DNA from: Phragmites australis
Taxonomy: Eukaryota > Streptophyta > Magnoliopsida > Poales > Poaceae
NCBI RefSeq assembly: GCF_958298935.1
Contig: NC_084931.1
Location: 12,179,334-12,243,333 of the forward strand
Length of the DNA stretch: 64,000 nt
Reading direction: 5' to 3'
How positions within the stretch are numbered: the first letter of the stretch is position 1; each line of letters opens with the position of its first letter. Of this stretch, positions 12,080 to 23,014 are shown in pieces. The notes beneath the pieces were generated by a model. It was given only the letters and a program-made list of their open reading frames with translations, ran no database searches and had not been told where the DNA came from. The translations under genes were made by a program, and so were the position numbers.

Positions 12080-12666
12080 AACGATTTTCATCATATATTA
12101 GCAACCTAGTATCCACAGAGGTTGTTGCCAGGTGGCTGCTTGGGCACAACAAAAACTTGTTTAGATGCATAGTAAATTTAGTTATATGGAATGCATATTA
12201 CAATGGTAAATTCATGTGCGACAGAGGATTTTTTTATTGGGAAGTTATGTTGGTGGGTTGCACCGGGTCTTTCTCTTTCTCGTACAAGGCCGCCCCTTGC
12301 AACATACTTTGTAGATGCCCTTGTCAACAACTCTATCAGACTTGAATACCTATCTATATTCTACTCCTTTGAGTCGAAGTACATGCAATATTGATTCTGT
12401 GGAAAGAAACAAACTAGCATTCAATGGTCACTATAGTTGTACGATAGAAAAATGAGTTCCTTCGTTCCACAAAGAACGAGGATGGCTTTCACGATGTAAT
12501 CATTGATGTCCACCAATGAATTACTGATCATTACGCCACATACGACTTGTGGGTCAAGGAATCTGATTTTTGGATTCTCCCTCCTCGCTTCTTGAATTAT
12601 ACGTCTACACATAAGAATAATATCAATAAAAGAGCGTATCAATGATTTAAGCCGCTCATTAATCAT
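12080..12666 (-). pseudogene. Ulp1-like cysteine protease remnant (C48) of E0
   Basis: Successive minus-strand pieces match the catalytic domain of Ulp1/SENP-type proteases carried by plant CACTA elements. These are an IRFLDPQVV segment, then YNYSDH with the catalytic His, then YFDS with the catalytic Asp, then KQPPGNNLCGY with the oxyanion Gln and nucleophile Cys. The Trp normally following His is a TGA stop, and a residue after LCGY is a TAG stop, with more breaks between. Such proteases cleave SUMO-like conjugates; their role in the transposon is not established. This copy is inactive. Confidence 0.82.
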
Positions 12667-14560
12667 AGACCACGATTAAAAACACTAACAATCTAGGATC
12701 TCACTAGGCCAATGTTGAGGGAGTCACGATGCTAGAGGAGTAAATTGTCGAAACCCGCTGTGAAGGATCCACTTTGTTCAAGGAAATGTTTCCACTGGTA
12801 TTTGAAGCTAAAACAAGGAGCAAGGTGTTTCTCCTCACTGCACCTCCTCATATAAATGGCATGCAGATTTGTACTTGCCCAACCCATTCTCTGTAACTCT
12901 TTTTGTGTCTCTAACGGCTGGCCTGCCATATAGGTGTTCGAAAGGGTCCTTCTTCTATCTCCTTGGCCAACTATTTCCTGGTTTTGTGCTTTTTGAGAGG
13001 TGCTGTTTTGATGGATTGTTGTCCAAATTTGCTGGACAATTGTTGCTCATATGGTGCAGAAGAAATTTTGACTTTTGGCCGACCATCAAAGCTATGGAGG
13101 CGATGGAGGGGCAACCATAGATATGGATGATGGAATGGACATCGTCCTCGAGTGTTGTGACATGGTCCTCTAGAGGAATAGGAAGAGGGCGGGACATGCA
13201 ATTCCCATATACCACCATCACTAAAACACTAGGGTAACTAGGTTCTAGCGGAACTCAATGAATCATCTATTTTCCACCGCATGGAAATGCCAAGCCCATG
13301 CTAGACTCAATGATTAGATCAGAGACAATAGTGGTTGACAGTAGGAGCTTGCACTTGGTCTCCTCTATGTCATCAGCAGGGAATCTGTCTTCGATGGGGC
13401 ATTCATCAGGAGATCTGCAGATAAGGAAGTCTTCTAGATGAAGGATGTTATCGTGAGCAAAGTTGCGTGGATTCGAAGCTACTCTAGTACTGGGCCGATG
13501 GAGATTCTAGTGCCATGGATGCATCTTGCTGCCTAAGATGCCGTATTGGCTCTTCGACTCATTGTTCCATCGTTTCCATCCTTTGTTCCATCCTTTATTT
13601 AATCCTTTCTTCGAGCTCAACGTAGATCTCCATTCATGCTTAGCTGCATCGCGCTAAGATTTGTTTCTCCCTCGGCTCTTGTACAAACCGATGTCGATAC
13701 GGAATCCCAACTTTCAAGAACTGTAACCCCTAAGACACACGTGCAACCTGGGTATTCTTTGTTTCCCAGAGCTGAGGTTAGTATATCTTTTTCTTGAAAT
13801 AGTTGGAATGATCCTTGAGTGGTGTCTTCTTACAATTGCATGATCCATTGTGCCACTTGCTCGATTTTCGACTTTTTGAAGGTGATGGAGCCATCAACAA
13901 GCATACAACCCTCCCTCAGACCTAGTCTCAGGCCTTCCCCTCTAGGATCTAGGAAACTAGTGTGGAGCAATTCTCCTAAGCTGTATACTCGTCCTCCTTG
14001 TCCTAGTCTGTGGGCGTGCATGCTGTGTGCCTAACACATCTTGTTAGCCTTACTCTACTGCTGAAAATCCTCCGATTGGCACCTTTCCACAAACTCTATC
14101 CATTGATCCATCAAGTACACATAAGCATTGGGATCAGGGATCAGATCCTACTTCACATATGTATTATATCGCTCGCTCTTGAAGATCTTTCACACCTTAC
14201 CCATTTTGGTTAGTGCCTATCTTTCCATGGCCTCAGGGATTCCGTCAGGGATGTCAAATAATCCTATAATTGTTTGCCACATGAAGTTTTTTTTGCTCTA
14301 CAACACATCCTTTTAGTTGGCTTAGGTTATTCGGGCCCTTGTCCTTGCAAGTGAGGCACATGCTCTATGGAATGTCGCCTAAGTTGTCAAAGGAAATATT
14401 GGCACACCTTCATCATTGACATGAGTTATGGTGTAGTGACTTGTCAGCATTTGGTTTTTTCCTTGGCCACCTTGCTTTCACTTCTACACCGGAGTATGTT
14501 TTGTTTGCTTGAGGAGTGGTCTCCACTTATTGTTCAGTAATGACCTCCTCTTGTTGAGGA
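12667..14560 (-). pseudogene. Degenerate second gene of E0
   Basis: This lies between the Tnp2 tail and the protease, where plant CACTA elements carry their second (Tnp1/Ptta-like) gene. The frame at 13830-14021 has a LGQGGRVYSLGE stretch that loosely resembles the GRVRGLG region of Ptta-type transposon proteins. The rest is too broken to assign. The call rests mainly on position between two recognised CACTA parts. Confidence 0.4.
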
Positions 14561-14672
14561 GAACAGGCTTGAGACAGTTTATGTTCATCTCCGGACATCA
14601 TCTTCAAAATAGGAATAATTCATATATGTATCCATAGTACGCACATACCCCACATTTGTCTTGTAAGGTATC
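14561..14672 (-). pseudogene. E0 Tnp2 C-terminal segment, distal part
   Basis: The minus-strand frame directly beyond solo LTR L2 reads an AYYGYIYEL segment that fits the DUF4216 region of CACTA Tnp2 proteins (commonly YYG-I-E-IWEL). It continues, in the same reading phase once a 5-bp target duplication is discounted, the segment at 16105-16600 on the other side of L2. Confidence 0.6.
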
Positions 14673-16153
14673 TGTAGGGATCAATGACGTCCTAAGAGGA
14701 AGTGAATTCGGACACTTAGAACTATTTTAGCTCCAAAAATAATACAAGATAAATATATATTAATTTCTATCTAAATATGCTCTAGATTTATCTAGTGTGT
14801 TTACTCTACCGATCAAAGCACTTGCAACCTATCTAAGATGGTAAATTGCAAGTAAGTAACTGCAAAAACGTAAATAAGTTAGAGAGAGCAAATTCGGCAT
14901 AAGAATTTTTCCTGTGGTATCGATGGAACTCCACAAATGATATGCTCCCGGTCGACACCTGATCACGGTCTTTGAGCCACTAAGTCACTAAGACAAAGCC
15001 TCCACCCAGATGAGCCACCAAGCCACCAAACCAAGGTCTCACCACTAGCCTCTCTTCTATTTCCTCACTGCTGTGATCACTTCGAAGCTTGAGCCACAAA
15101 GGCAAGGGTCTCCGCGTCCCCGCATAATCGCCTTGCTGCCGTTCCACACCAAGTCAGAGGGTTAACAAGCTTGCCAGTGAGTCACGAAGACTCCAAGGTG
15201 CTGACGTACCAAGAGGTACACTGTTGGATCACTCCTTGATCCACTCTCTAAGCAGCAATCACCTAGAAACTCACTCTCTAGGTTTATAAGCGTTAATCAC
15301 TTACTAATCTTATGCTTAATCGTCTTGTATGATCACTTTAAGCACTTTGGTGGCTTAGATGTCTCCTCAGGTGTACATGAACTTCTCAGGACTCCAGCAC
15401 ACTCAAATGGCTGAGTGGAGGGGTATTTATAGCCTGAAACCCGCTACCTAGTAGTTAACCCAGTGGCTCTGAAAAGTTGTTAACATCGGATGATCCGATG
15501 AGAACAATAGTACTAACACCGGATCATTCGGTGAGTAAACTCTTACAAACTAGCCGTTGGAACCCCACTTAAGCATCTATGAACACCAGATACTCTGGTG
15601 TATACTCCATCTTCATCACCTAACTTTCCAGTGAGTATACCTTAGCCATCCGAGCTAATATCTTCTCTGTGTAAATTGCTCTGGTGCCTTCTCCAGTGCT
15701 TATCACATCATCACCGTTCTATCCGGTGAAGTCACTTCATTCTCCCCTTTGTCAACAATGCTCCGGTGCTTTCCTTCGGTGTGTTCAAATCAATCACCAA
15801 ACTATCCGATGGGGTCTTCTACTCTTTTTCATCTTTGCACTATTCATTATCCGGTGTATTGTCCGGTGTTGCATACACTCGATCATCGGACTATCCGGTG
15901 AGGCTTTCATGCCTCTGTCCCCCTTTGATAGAGATGCTCCAGTGAGTGCAAATACCCGGAGCACCGGACCATCCAGTGAAATCATTTCTCCTGAGACTTT
16001 TTCCAATTCAACTAAACTTTAGTGGCTTGTTCATGTATTGCATCTATGAGACCTACTAACATATATTCTTGACAAACATGCTAATCTCAATAACTATGTT
16101 GTTATTAATCACCAAAATCACATTTATGGCCTAATAAGGCCATTTTCGCTACA
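14673..16153 (-). mobile_element. Solo LTR L2 (Ty1/copia), inverted relative to L1
   Basis: 1,481 bp; its minus strand starts TGTAGCGAAAATGG and ends CCCTACA. It matches L1 along its length, including the CACCGG/CCGGTG near-palindromes (about 15490-15980). The flanking 5-mers (GTATC left, TCGTC right) share only some bases, so the target duplication has decayed. It interrupts the Tnp2 C-terminal coding remnant of E0, which proves it is younger than E0. Confidence 0.85.
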
Positions 16154-16620
16154 TCGTCTATGTGGACACTGTTGTTCTGTATCATATTCTTACTATCTTG
16201 TGTTCTAGTATGAAAGGTATACCCATTTATATCGTATGCTTCAAATTTCACAACTGTGTGATCTGGCCATCTTACTAACCAGTCAATATTGTCCTCAGTT
16301 AAACAATTATTATTGAATTGCAGCGCCAACCAGTTGTTGAAGCTGTGGTTGTATTCTTTTTTTATCCAAGCCTTCACACTACCTTGATTCTCTCTACGTA
16401 GCTTGCCCTTATGCATGTCGATATGTTAGGATACCTCAGCCATGTGTTGCAGGACCATGAAATAGGCTTTAGATAATATGGCATAGTTAGCAATGAATGT
16501 TTTGCTACCTATGGCCCCTTTTCCATCCATCCTCCCCTCATGGCATGATATAGGCACACCTGTTGCTTTGAGTTGCTTCATGTAATTAATGCAAAACTCG
16601 ACTATCTCTTCGGATCGCCG
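16154..16620 (-). pseudogene. E0 Tnp2 transposase C-terminal region (DUF4218/DUF4216)
   Basis: The minus-strand frame reads conserved CACTA transposase stretches in order: EEIVEFCINYMK, GVPISCHEGRMDGKG, VLQHMAEVS followed by a stop, then IDMHKGKLR, and finally YDINGYTFHTRTQDSK and VQNS-like sequence (QNNSVHIDD). These are the end of the DUF4218 domain and the start of DUF4216 in Tnp2 proteins, which cut and join CACTA ends. The frame runs into solo LTR L2. The catalytic Tnp2 domain that should precede it is missing. Confidence 0.85.
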
Positions 16621-17152
16621 AAAAGAAGCTTACACCTCCCCATCGGAATCATCGATGTCATCGTGGCCGCCATCATCGCTTGACTCGTCGACATCCGTGT
16701 TGCCATCATGCTCCTCCTCGTTGTTGTCATCCACATCTTACTTGTCATCCCTATCACCACCATTGTCCTCTTCCTCCTCCTACACGCGCCACCTTCTCTT
16801 CGGTTTCGGATCAATGAAGTACTCCCAGGCTAAGTCAATGAAGGATCAGGAACCACGGGATCCAGTGTCGGATTGCTGCTCATCCAAAGCCTCCGACACT
16901 AGAGCTACACCCTCTTCATCGAATGAAGGTGTGAGGGTTGGGGGAGTGACCGGAGATAGTGGTAGCGAGGGGCTCTAGGGAGTGGCTGGATATGGTGGTG
17001 GCAAGGGAGTTGCCATGATCGACAAGGGGCTGATGGGGGAGATGGGGCGTCAAGGGGAGGTCAAAAGACGTATGGTTAGGTGAGTGCGGGGTGAAAAAGA
17101 CGAAGTGATGAAGAATAAGTACGAATGAAACTTGTAAAGAGAAGGGTCGCAC
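16621..17152 (-). pseudogene. Acidic N-terminal coding remnant of E0
   Basis: One minus-strand frame has a strongly acidic Asp/Glu-rich stretch (about 16625-16780) preceded by IDLAWEYFIDPKPKRR. Position suggests an N-terminal exon of an E0 gene joined to the Tnp2 C-terminal part by an internal deletion. I do not recognise the domain. Plus-strand Ser-rich frames here are shadows. Confidence 0.4.
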
Positions 17153-17480
17153 TATTAGTACAGATGACTCGGAATATGAGTTGTTTGTACTAAGAAAATA
17201 TTATAGAAGGCTCATATTTCGAGACGTCTGTATTAATAATACATACGATTCCTGTTTAGAGTCATGTGTACTATTGATTTTAGAACAGGCAGCTTCAAAA
17301 ATGAGCGAAACATTTGTAATACTAATACAGATAGTTCCCATTGAAAACCGTCTATACTAAAGAATCCAACAACCTTAGGGCTGCTCCTCATTATTTTCTC
17401 AGGCGATTCTAATTTATAGTCCTCTATGGTAATCTTTGCACAGACGACTCTGTAGAATCATCTGTACAAAAGCGAGCAAT
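17150..17480. repeat. Right subterminal repeats of E0
   Basis: Motifs such as CTATTAGTACAGATGACTC, AGACGTCTGTATTAAT, CCGTCTATACTAAAG and ATCATCTGTACAAAAG match the repeat family at 9449-9830, mostly in inverted orientation, as in CACTA ends. Confidence 0.7.
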
Positions 17481-19134
17481 ACATCGATCATATCTATATA
17501 TCGGCATTATCCATCCATGATAATGTCGGTTGTTCTGATGTTTAATGGTAAAAATTAATATAATTACAAATAACTAGTAAGAATTTGGCATCCTTTGTTT
17601 TGATCAAGAGATAGAAATCCCTCCATTAATCCTAAAAAAGGAAAATTTCTAGCAATCATACGTATCATTAATTGAGGGGGGACAAGATAATGACCTACCG
17701 ATTAATTTTGCGGGTTAAATTATAACATATTTAACCATATATATTTAATACATATGTACAATTGCATCATATATACGTACATTTTTTTTAGTCATGTGCA
17801 TTAGAGGTAATAGCAAAATACAACTATATATTTAAATCTAGCCACACAATCGTGTGGGCAATATAATATTGCTATTTGGTAACTAGGTTCAAAATTCACA
17901 AAACTTGAAGTTTAATAATTTCATAGTGGACAATCAATTAGATCCACATTTTTGTAGTTCCTTAACTCTCTCTATAGACAATATTAACAAATCTAAAGTT
18001 TTAAGGTGCAAAATGAACATGCAAGAAGTAAAGCAATGAAGTATGTAGGCAGTAACCTATGCAAAAAATGCCACTATAATTCAGTATATCAGCAAAGCAT
18101 GCATGTGTGTTCGTATAGTTTGCCACGTTCATTGATGTCATTAACCCACATATACGTACAAAAGAGCAAGAAATGACCCCTGCACTAACAAGTTGTCTCC
18201 TCTTGTGAGGTTGGACATCTCCATCCATGACAGCACCTAACATTGATTCAGTGCATATATACTCTTGCTAGGTAATATGTACAGAATATGTCCCTAAACA
18301 ATTAAATCAACGAGCACCATCGTCATTTAAGAAACTTTAACTTATTTATCTAAAGGTAAATGCTAGAGCAGTACACCCAATGCTGCAAGCGAGAAACTAG
18401 GGGAGAGAGAAATGAATTACACTAAGAATGGAAGCATGGTTGCTATGGCTAGAATACATACCATCAATGCTAAGATTCTACTGGTTTTTAGTAATAAATT
18501 AAATATTCTAAATTATCTTGGCACGTAAAAAGAGATGCTAAGGGATAAATAAGAAGTAGATATATATGATACTAGTGTTCATGCTCACAAGATCAACTGT
18601 TGAAGCCAAATACGCCACACATACATGAAACAATATTCAGGTACGGAGTTTAATTACACCAATTGAATCTATATAAATGTGAAGAAGATATCGAGAGAGA
18701 GCTAAAATCTCACGAGTTTGCTAATAAGACATGCAACTCTTCAACGTATTTATTTTTTGGCACCATTATTATTATTTTGTTTAAACACTTTCACAAGCTG
18801 CTATGAATGATACAAACCAATTAATACATTATTTACATACTGAAAAACCATAGACAGTGTTCTAAGAAAAGCCACATACAGATGCATGAGATCGAAATGT
18901 GTATGGACACACAAACGGAAGTATCAATGGATGGAAGTGGCAATCTTATCGCTGGGACGCTGGCTATAGGCTACAGCTAATGAAGAACAGAAGAAAAGTA
19001 TGATCGCACCAAGATCAAATTGGAGTCTCTTTGCCTACTTAAAAGTAGTTAAGCCAACTAGCAAACAAATCTAGATAATTTAACAGGAACATTTAAACAA
19101 AGGGGCGTAAACAAGAAAGGAGGACGAGACCTAG
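17481..19134. other. AT-rich intergenic sequence downstream of the AHL gene
   Basis: No coding frame or repeat recognised. The part next to 19134 must include the AHL 3' untranslated region on the minus strand; no poly(A) signal could be fixed. AHL sequence does not resume beyond the right E0 end, so the fragment at 9245 has no partner here. Confidence 0.6.
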
Positions 19135-20097
19135 CTAGAACGCGGGCGGCGGTGGCCGGAATGACCCGAACACCTCATGCGCCATCTGACCGCCGCCGTT
19201 GGGAATCAGGTTCGGTGGCAGGTTGTAGAAAGGCATCGACGTGGGGTCCGGCAAACCAGGAACCCCTGCCGCAGCTTCCCTGCCATTGCCTCCCGGAGGC
19301 GAGCCCTCAGGCAGCTGCATCCCATCGGAACCGGCGGCCGCTGCAGCCGCGGCTGCTATCTCACCGGGTTCCTCATCGGCCAGAGGGAGCCGCTCGTATG
19401 TGGCGTTGGAGAAAGTGGCCGCAAGGACCATGACGGGGCCAGATGCCACGAGCTCGCCGACGACTGTGCCACCGACGACCTGGCCCTGCCCGCCTGCAAG
19501 ATAGACTGCGAGCCCCGTGGCTCCGGGCGGGCACGGCGATGGGAGGAAGGCGCCGGAGAGGGACAGGATCTCGAAGCGGCCGTGCAACGTGACGACGGCT
19601 CCTGGCGGGGCCGCGGGCTGCCTTAGCGTGACGTTGGCGACGACGCCGCTCCCGGAGAGCACGGACACCCCGCGCTGCCGGCGGCGCGCAAACGTGGCTA
19701 CGGCTTCCATGATGTCCGCGCCGCCGGCGATCTCCAGCACGTGCGACCGCAGCGCGTTGGGGCTCTCACGCGTGATGATGATTGGGGGCTTCGGCTTATT
19801 CTTTGACCCCGGCGGCCTTCCGCGCGGCCGCCTCCCCGACGATGAACCCTCGCCCCCGCCCCCGCTTCCGCCGGACGCACCTGAGGTAGCGTTCGGGGTG
19901 GGCGAGTTCTCTCCCGCGCCGGCGGTGGGGGAGTCCTGCGCGGCTCCCGAGGACTCTTCATGGTTGTTGCTCCCGCTGCTGTTTGGTGTCGTCGGGCCCT
20001 GCTCGCCCCCGCCGACGGCCATGGAGCCGGCGGTCGCGAACTGAGCCAGGTGGTTGCGGATGTCCACGCCGCCCATTGTCCCTGCCCACCACGCCAT
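19135..20097 (-). CDS. AHL: AT-hook motif nuclear-localized (AHL) DNA-binding protein, clade A type
   Basis: A 320-aa single-exon protein. Residues 1-90 are Gly/Ser/Asn-rich. One AT-hook, with the RGRP core at 92-95 followed by [10 protein letters not shown], binds the minor groove of AT-rich DNA. A PPC/DUF296 domain spans about 116-236 with the signature GRFEIL at 173-178; in the family it mediates oligomerisation and partner binding. An Ala run (248-255) and a C-terminal [16 protein letters not shown] motif follow, typical of plant clade A AHLs, which are intronless nuclear regulators of growth and development. The start is the ATG at 20097. The frame extends upstream to a GTG at 20124, but no minus-strand ATG occurs between 20097 and about 20290. 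It looks intact. The exact ortholog is not assigned. Confidence 0.94.
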   Translation of the reverse strand: MAWWAGTMGGVDIRNHLAQFATAGSMAVGGGEQGPTTPNSSGSNNHEESSGAAQDSPTAGAGENSPTPNATSGASGGSGGGGEGSSSGRRPRGRPPGSKNKPKPPIIITRESPNALRSHVLEIAGGADIMEAVATFARRRQRGVSVLSGSGVVANVTLRQPAAPPGAVVTLHGRFEILSLSGAFLPSPCPPGATGLAVYLAGGQGQVVGGTVVGELVASGPVMVLAATFSNATYERLPLADEEPGEIAAAAAAAAGSDGMQLPEGSPPGGNGREAAAGVPGLPDPTSMPFYNLPPNLIPNGGGQMAHEVFGSFRPPPPAF

Positions 20098-20330
20098 CTC
20101 CTTCCTTGAGGCTCCCTGGATCACAAACTCACTTCTTGGCCGCCGCCACCACCGCTAGAGCTGTGGAGAACAGCACGAGAGAGCTAGAGAAGAAAGAGGA
20201 GTGCGGAATTAGAAGCCAGGTGATGTATCTCTATTGATCTGTAGCTCTCGCTGGTACTTTTTTTTCTCTCCTTATCTTTCTGCTGCTTTTAGTGTTTCTT
20301 TTCTCTGTGGGCGTTGATTGGGATATAGGA
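20098..20330 (-). promoter_or_regulatory. Putative AHL 5' leader and TATA box
   Basis: On the minus strand CCTATATCC at about 20321-20329 is a plausible TATA element about 225 bp upstream of the ATG, giving a transcription start near 20295. The presumed leader is rich in GA/CT and has no upstream ATG. Inferred from sequence only. Confidence 0.4.
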
Positions 20331-20997
20331 GGGAAGGAGCTGCGCCTAACTACTGGAGTACAAGTACAGAGTACTACTACTCTGGCATCTACTCATATTG
20401 GCTTTTCCTTTTGCCTTCGTGTCTAATTGAATCCGGACTGATATAGTTTAACTTGTATCGTGTTCTATGTTTTTTTAGTAGGAGTTGAACACACATAGTA
20501 ACTGAATAATTATTTTTTATACTATATTTTATCTTATATTTTTTTATCGGAGTTGGAACGGATAGTCAGATATACTTCGATTAATTGTATAGATAGAAAA
20601 TTTTCATTCAGTATTATTTGTGTACAAATATGTACCAATTTATCTACATATTATCTCGTTTTAAGTAAAGTCATAATAGGTTTCTTATAACACCTAACAT
20701 TTGAATACTTCGAACATATTCTAATTATCTTATATCATATCTTATATTTTTTAATAAAAAATCAGACACAAATAGTATCAAATACAAATATTAATTATCT
20801 TATATTTACATTAAATCCCCCGCATCGTTAGATGGTCGGAAAATATCGATCTTATTTACCCCTCCATATGTCTCCTCTTGTTTCAGGGATCTAGGCAAGC
20901 CATATAGCATCTACTACTACTCTCTCTCGGTTATTAGCTAGTACTAGCTCTAGTTAAGTAGCTAAGGGTCACAAGCGGAAGTTAGATCTCTTTATCT
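20331..20997. other. AHL upstream region, AT-rich, no gene seen
   Basis: Probable promoter-distal DNA. It contains repeated AT-rich runs such as ATCTTATATTTTTT (20520-20545 and 20735-20755) but no coding frame. Confidence 0.5.
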
Positions 20998-21175
20998 AGC
21001 TCTAAAATTTATATAAAATTTGAAGTTTATAAAATAAAATAAAATTATTTAAATACTTATTTTTAATCTAAAATGAGAATAAAATATCTGAACAAAATAT
21101 ATTCAAAATATTCATAGCTTTGACTTTAATTTTTTTTTAAACTAGAGATAACCAGTTTACAAAAATTATAGAGCT
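20998..21175. mobile_element. Candidate MITE upstream of the AHL gene
   Basis: 178 bp bounded by inverted ends AGCTCTAAAATTT and AAAAATTATAGAGCT, very AT-rich inside, with no coding capacity. This fits a small non-autonomous DNA transposon, but no clear target duplication was identified. Confidence 0.45.
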
Positions 21176-21180
21176 TTAGG

Positions 21181-21228
21181 TTGAGGGCGGGGCAGAATAA
21201 TCCTATATAGTTGAGGGCGGGGCAGAAT
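21181..21228 (+). repeat. 18-bp direct duplication
   Basis: TTGAGGGCGGGGCAGAAT occurs at 21181-21198 and again at 21211-21228. Confidence 0.9.
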
Positions 21229-23014
21229 TGATGGACTTGGCTTGCACAAGTTCTAGCTGGGGCAACCTAGCTAGTCATGTAGGTATAAATGAAACGGACC
21301 GGCGAAGCAGGAGTAAATTGGGCAAGAAAGGCCGGATCGATCTGCAGTTGTCCCTGGTATTAGTTGCACTCCACAGCCATTGATTTCAAGGTGGATGGCT
21401 TGGTCCAGGAAGGCCGGAGTAGGAGAGCAGGCGAGCAGCACAGATGAGCCTCAGTTGACCAGAGGAAGAAAGTGAAAGTGTTTATTACTACCAAGGCTAA
21501 ACCTTGACATGTACATCTTTCTCGTGCTAGACATCTGGAGATAGCGGTGCCGGTCGTAATTGAAATAAATAAAACTAGACCATGTCGACCAGCCGACTCT
21601 TACGTTGACAAGGAGGTTGGCAAGAAAGCTACAGCAAGAAAAGCTCTGCCACAAGACACCACACATCTTCAGGTCACATCAGATGGCTAGTGCATGTGTA
21701 TCGAGTTGCAAACCACAAACACGCAGGAGTAACATCGTCTATTCATCTGCAGCAGGACAAACACATCGGTCGATCTTGTGCGTGCATGCAAGCATGTGGT
21801 TCTCGGCGCCCGGCCTCTCCCTCCTGCTCGTGCAAACGTTCGACTCCCTAGTCCCTACTTGTTCGCTTTCCTAGCTCCTCTTCTGCTGATCAGCTCCTTC
21901 AATTCACCTGTCCCGTTCGGCATCTCTTTCTCTCGCCAACACTCTGTGCCGCGTGATGCGAGCGAAAGCGGGACAGGAAGACAGAAACCGGCGTGGGTCA
22001 GAACGATAGCAATGCTACTCCAAGTAAAATATGTCCTCCCTCCTCTTTCTTTCTAGGGAAAGGGAGAGTCGCCGGGGGTGCAGGTGGGTGCAGCCAGCGC
22101 GGCGGTGGTGCTGCTGGCTTATCTTATTGTTTGTTGTTCTGGGTGTGCGGAACGAGGAGCGTGGGGGGTAACGTGCGCATGGGAAAGCGGTGGGGATGGG
22201 GCGGGATGGGTGGAATCGGGACACGTCAAATTTTGGTGGGTTTGAGGCAAAAGAGACGAAAACAGGCACGACACACGACCACCCAATGCCGGGCTGCCTT
22301 GCTCCCGAGTCGCAATGCCGCCGCGTCCCGAGAAAAGAACGGCACCGTTGCCGTCCGTTCGCGGTCGAGCGGTTTGCCCCAAAGATTCCTAAGCTTCGCG
22401 CCACCAGAATGGCAAGCTGATTTTGTACGGGTGGTACCTCTTTGGGCAGCAGGGGGCTCGCAATTGGCTGCGATGCAGTGGTTCGTGAGCTTATGTCCGT
22501 AGGCAGACGCCATTGCATAGGGACGCAAGCGCGGGTTGAACTACGGGTGCTGTCTGATCCATTGACCTATAATTAAGCAGAGTGGCGTGTGTTTTAGATC
22601 AACCCAACTGCTTTAGTGCAACGTTATAGTAGTCCTGTTGATCGATTTGACAATATTCAATATGAGTCCTGGTTCATACTTAAATGATTAACACCATAAT
22701 GTACCTAATTTTGACAAAAAACATTTCAGAAACAAAAAAATAATACTGTTAACCTTGAGGCTGTAATCGTCAACTCACATGTTACACTTTGGTTTTATCT
22801 TACACCTATTCTAGTGAGCTCATCCATATGTCAGTGAGAGGAATGAGTCTTGTTGGCACATCAACTATAATTTGTCTCTCGGCGAAACTATAAATATCTT
22901 ACTAAGGTGAGTGGTTCTCCGCGGTTGGCAATGATTTCGTTGCTTAGGTACGTAGGTTAGTTTGCCTGACAAAGCAGGCCTTTTATTCGAAAAAAAAATA
23001 CAAGATAACTTTTT
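21229..23014. other. Intergenic region with a GC-rich block (about 21780-22530)
   Basis: Long overlapping frames occur on both strands of 21780-22530 (for example 21993-22502 plus and 22015-22518 minus), but none has a domain I recognise. Overlap in all frames is what GC-rich DNA produces by chance. It could be an exon or CpG-rich regulatory DNA. The rest is AT-rich with nothing identified. Confidence 0.4.

Larger units (their letters stand above)
9449..17480 (-). mobile_element. Element E0: degenerate CACTA (En/Spm) transposon
   Basis: The left end begins CACTACTATACAAA. Both ends carry the same family of short subterminal repeats (cores like CTGTACTAAT and ACAGACGGTTC, in both orientations). 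Inside, on the minus strand, are Tnp2 transposase remnants near the right end and a Ulp1-type protease remnant near the left, the usual order for plant CACTA elements. Two copia solo LTRs are nested in it. The right terminus is eroded: no clear TAGTG end was found, and the limit near 17477-17490 is set by loss of the subterminal repeats. Most of the Tnp2 domain is deleted. Confidence 0.78.

Noticed and set aside
10148..16153. L1 and L2 as terminal inverted repeats of one large DNA transposon
   Set aside because: Each has its own TG...CA LTR ends, L1 has its own perfect 5-bp duplication, and the sequence between them is CACTA coding sequence that continues outside.
16589..16978. Plus-strand Ser-rich protein
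   Set aside because: It is the reverse strand of an acidic coding remnant of E0; the minus-strand reading connects to Tnp2 sequence.
19177..20044. Long plus-strand frames across the AHL gene (19177-19626, 19517-20044)
   Set aside because: They are shadows of the GC-rich minus-strand AHL coding sequence and have no recognisable domain.
20098..20124. AHL start nine codons upstream at 20124
   Set aside because: The upstream codon is GTG, not ATG. The first ATG in frame is at 20097 and no ATG precedes it in the presumed leader.
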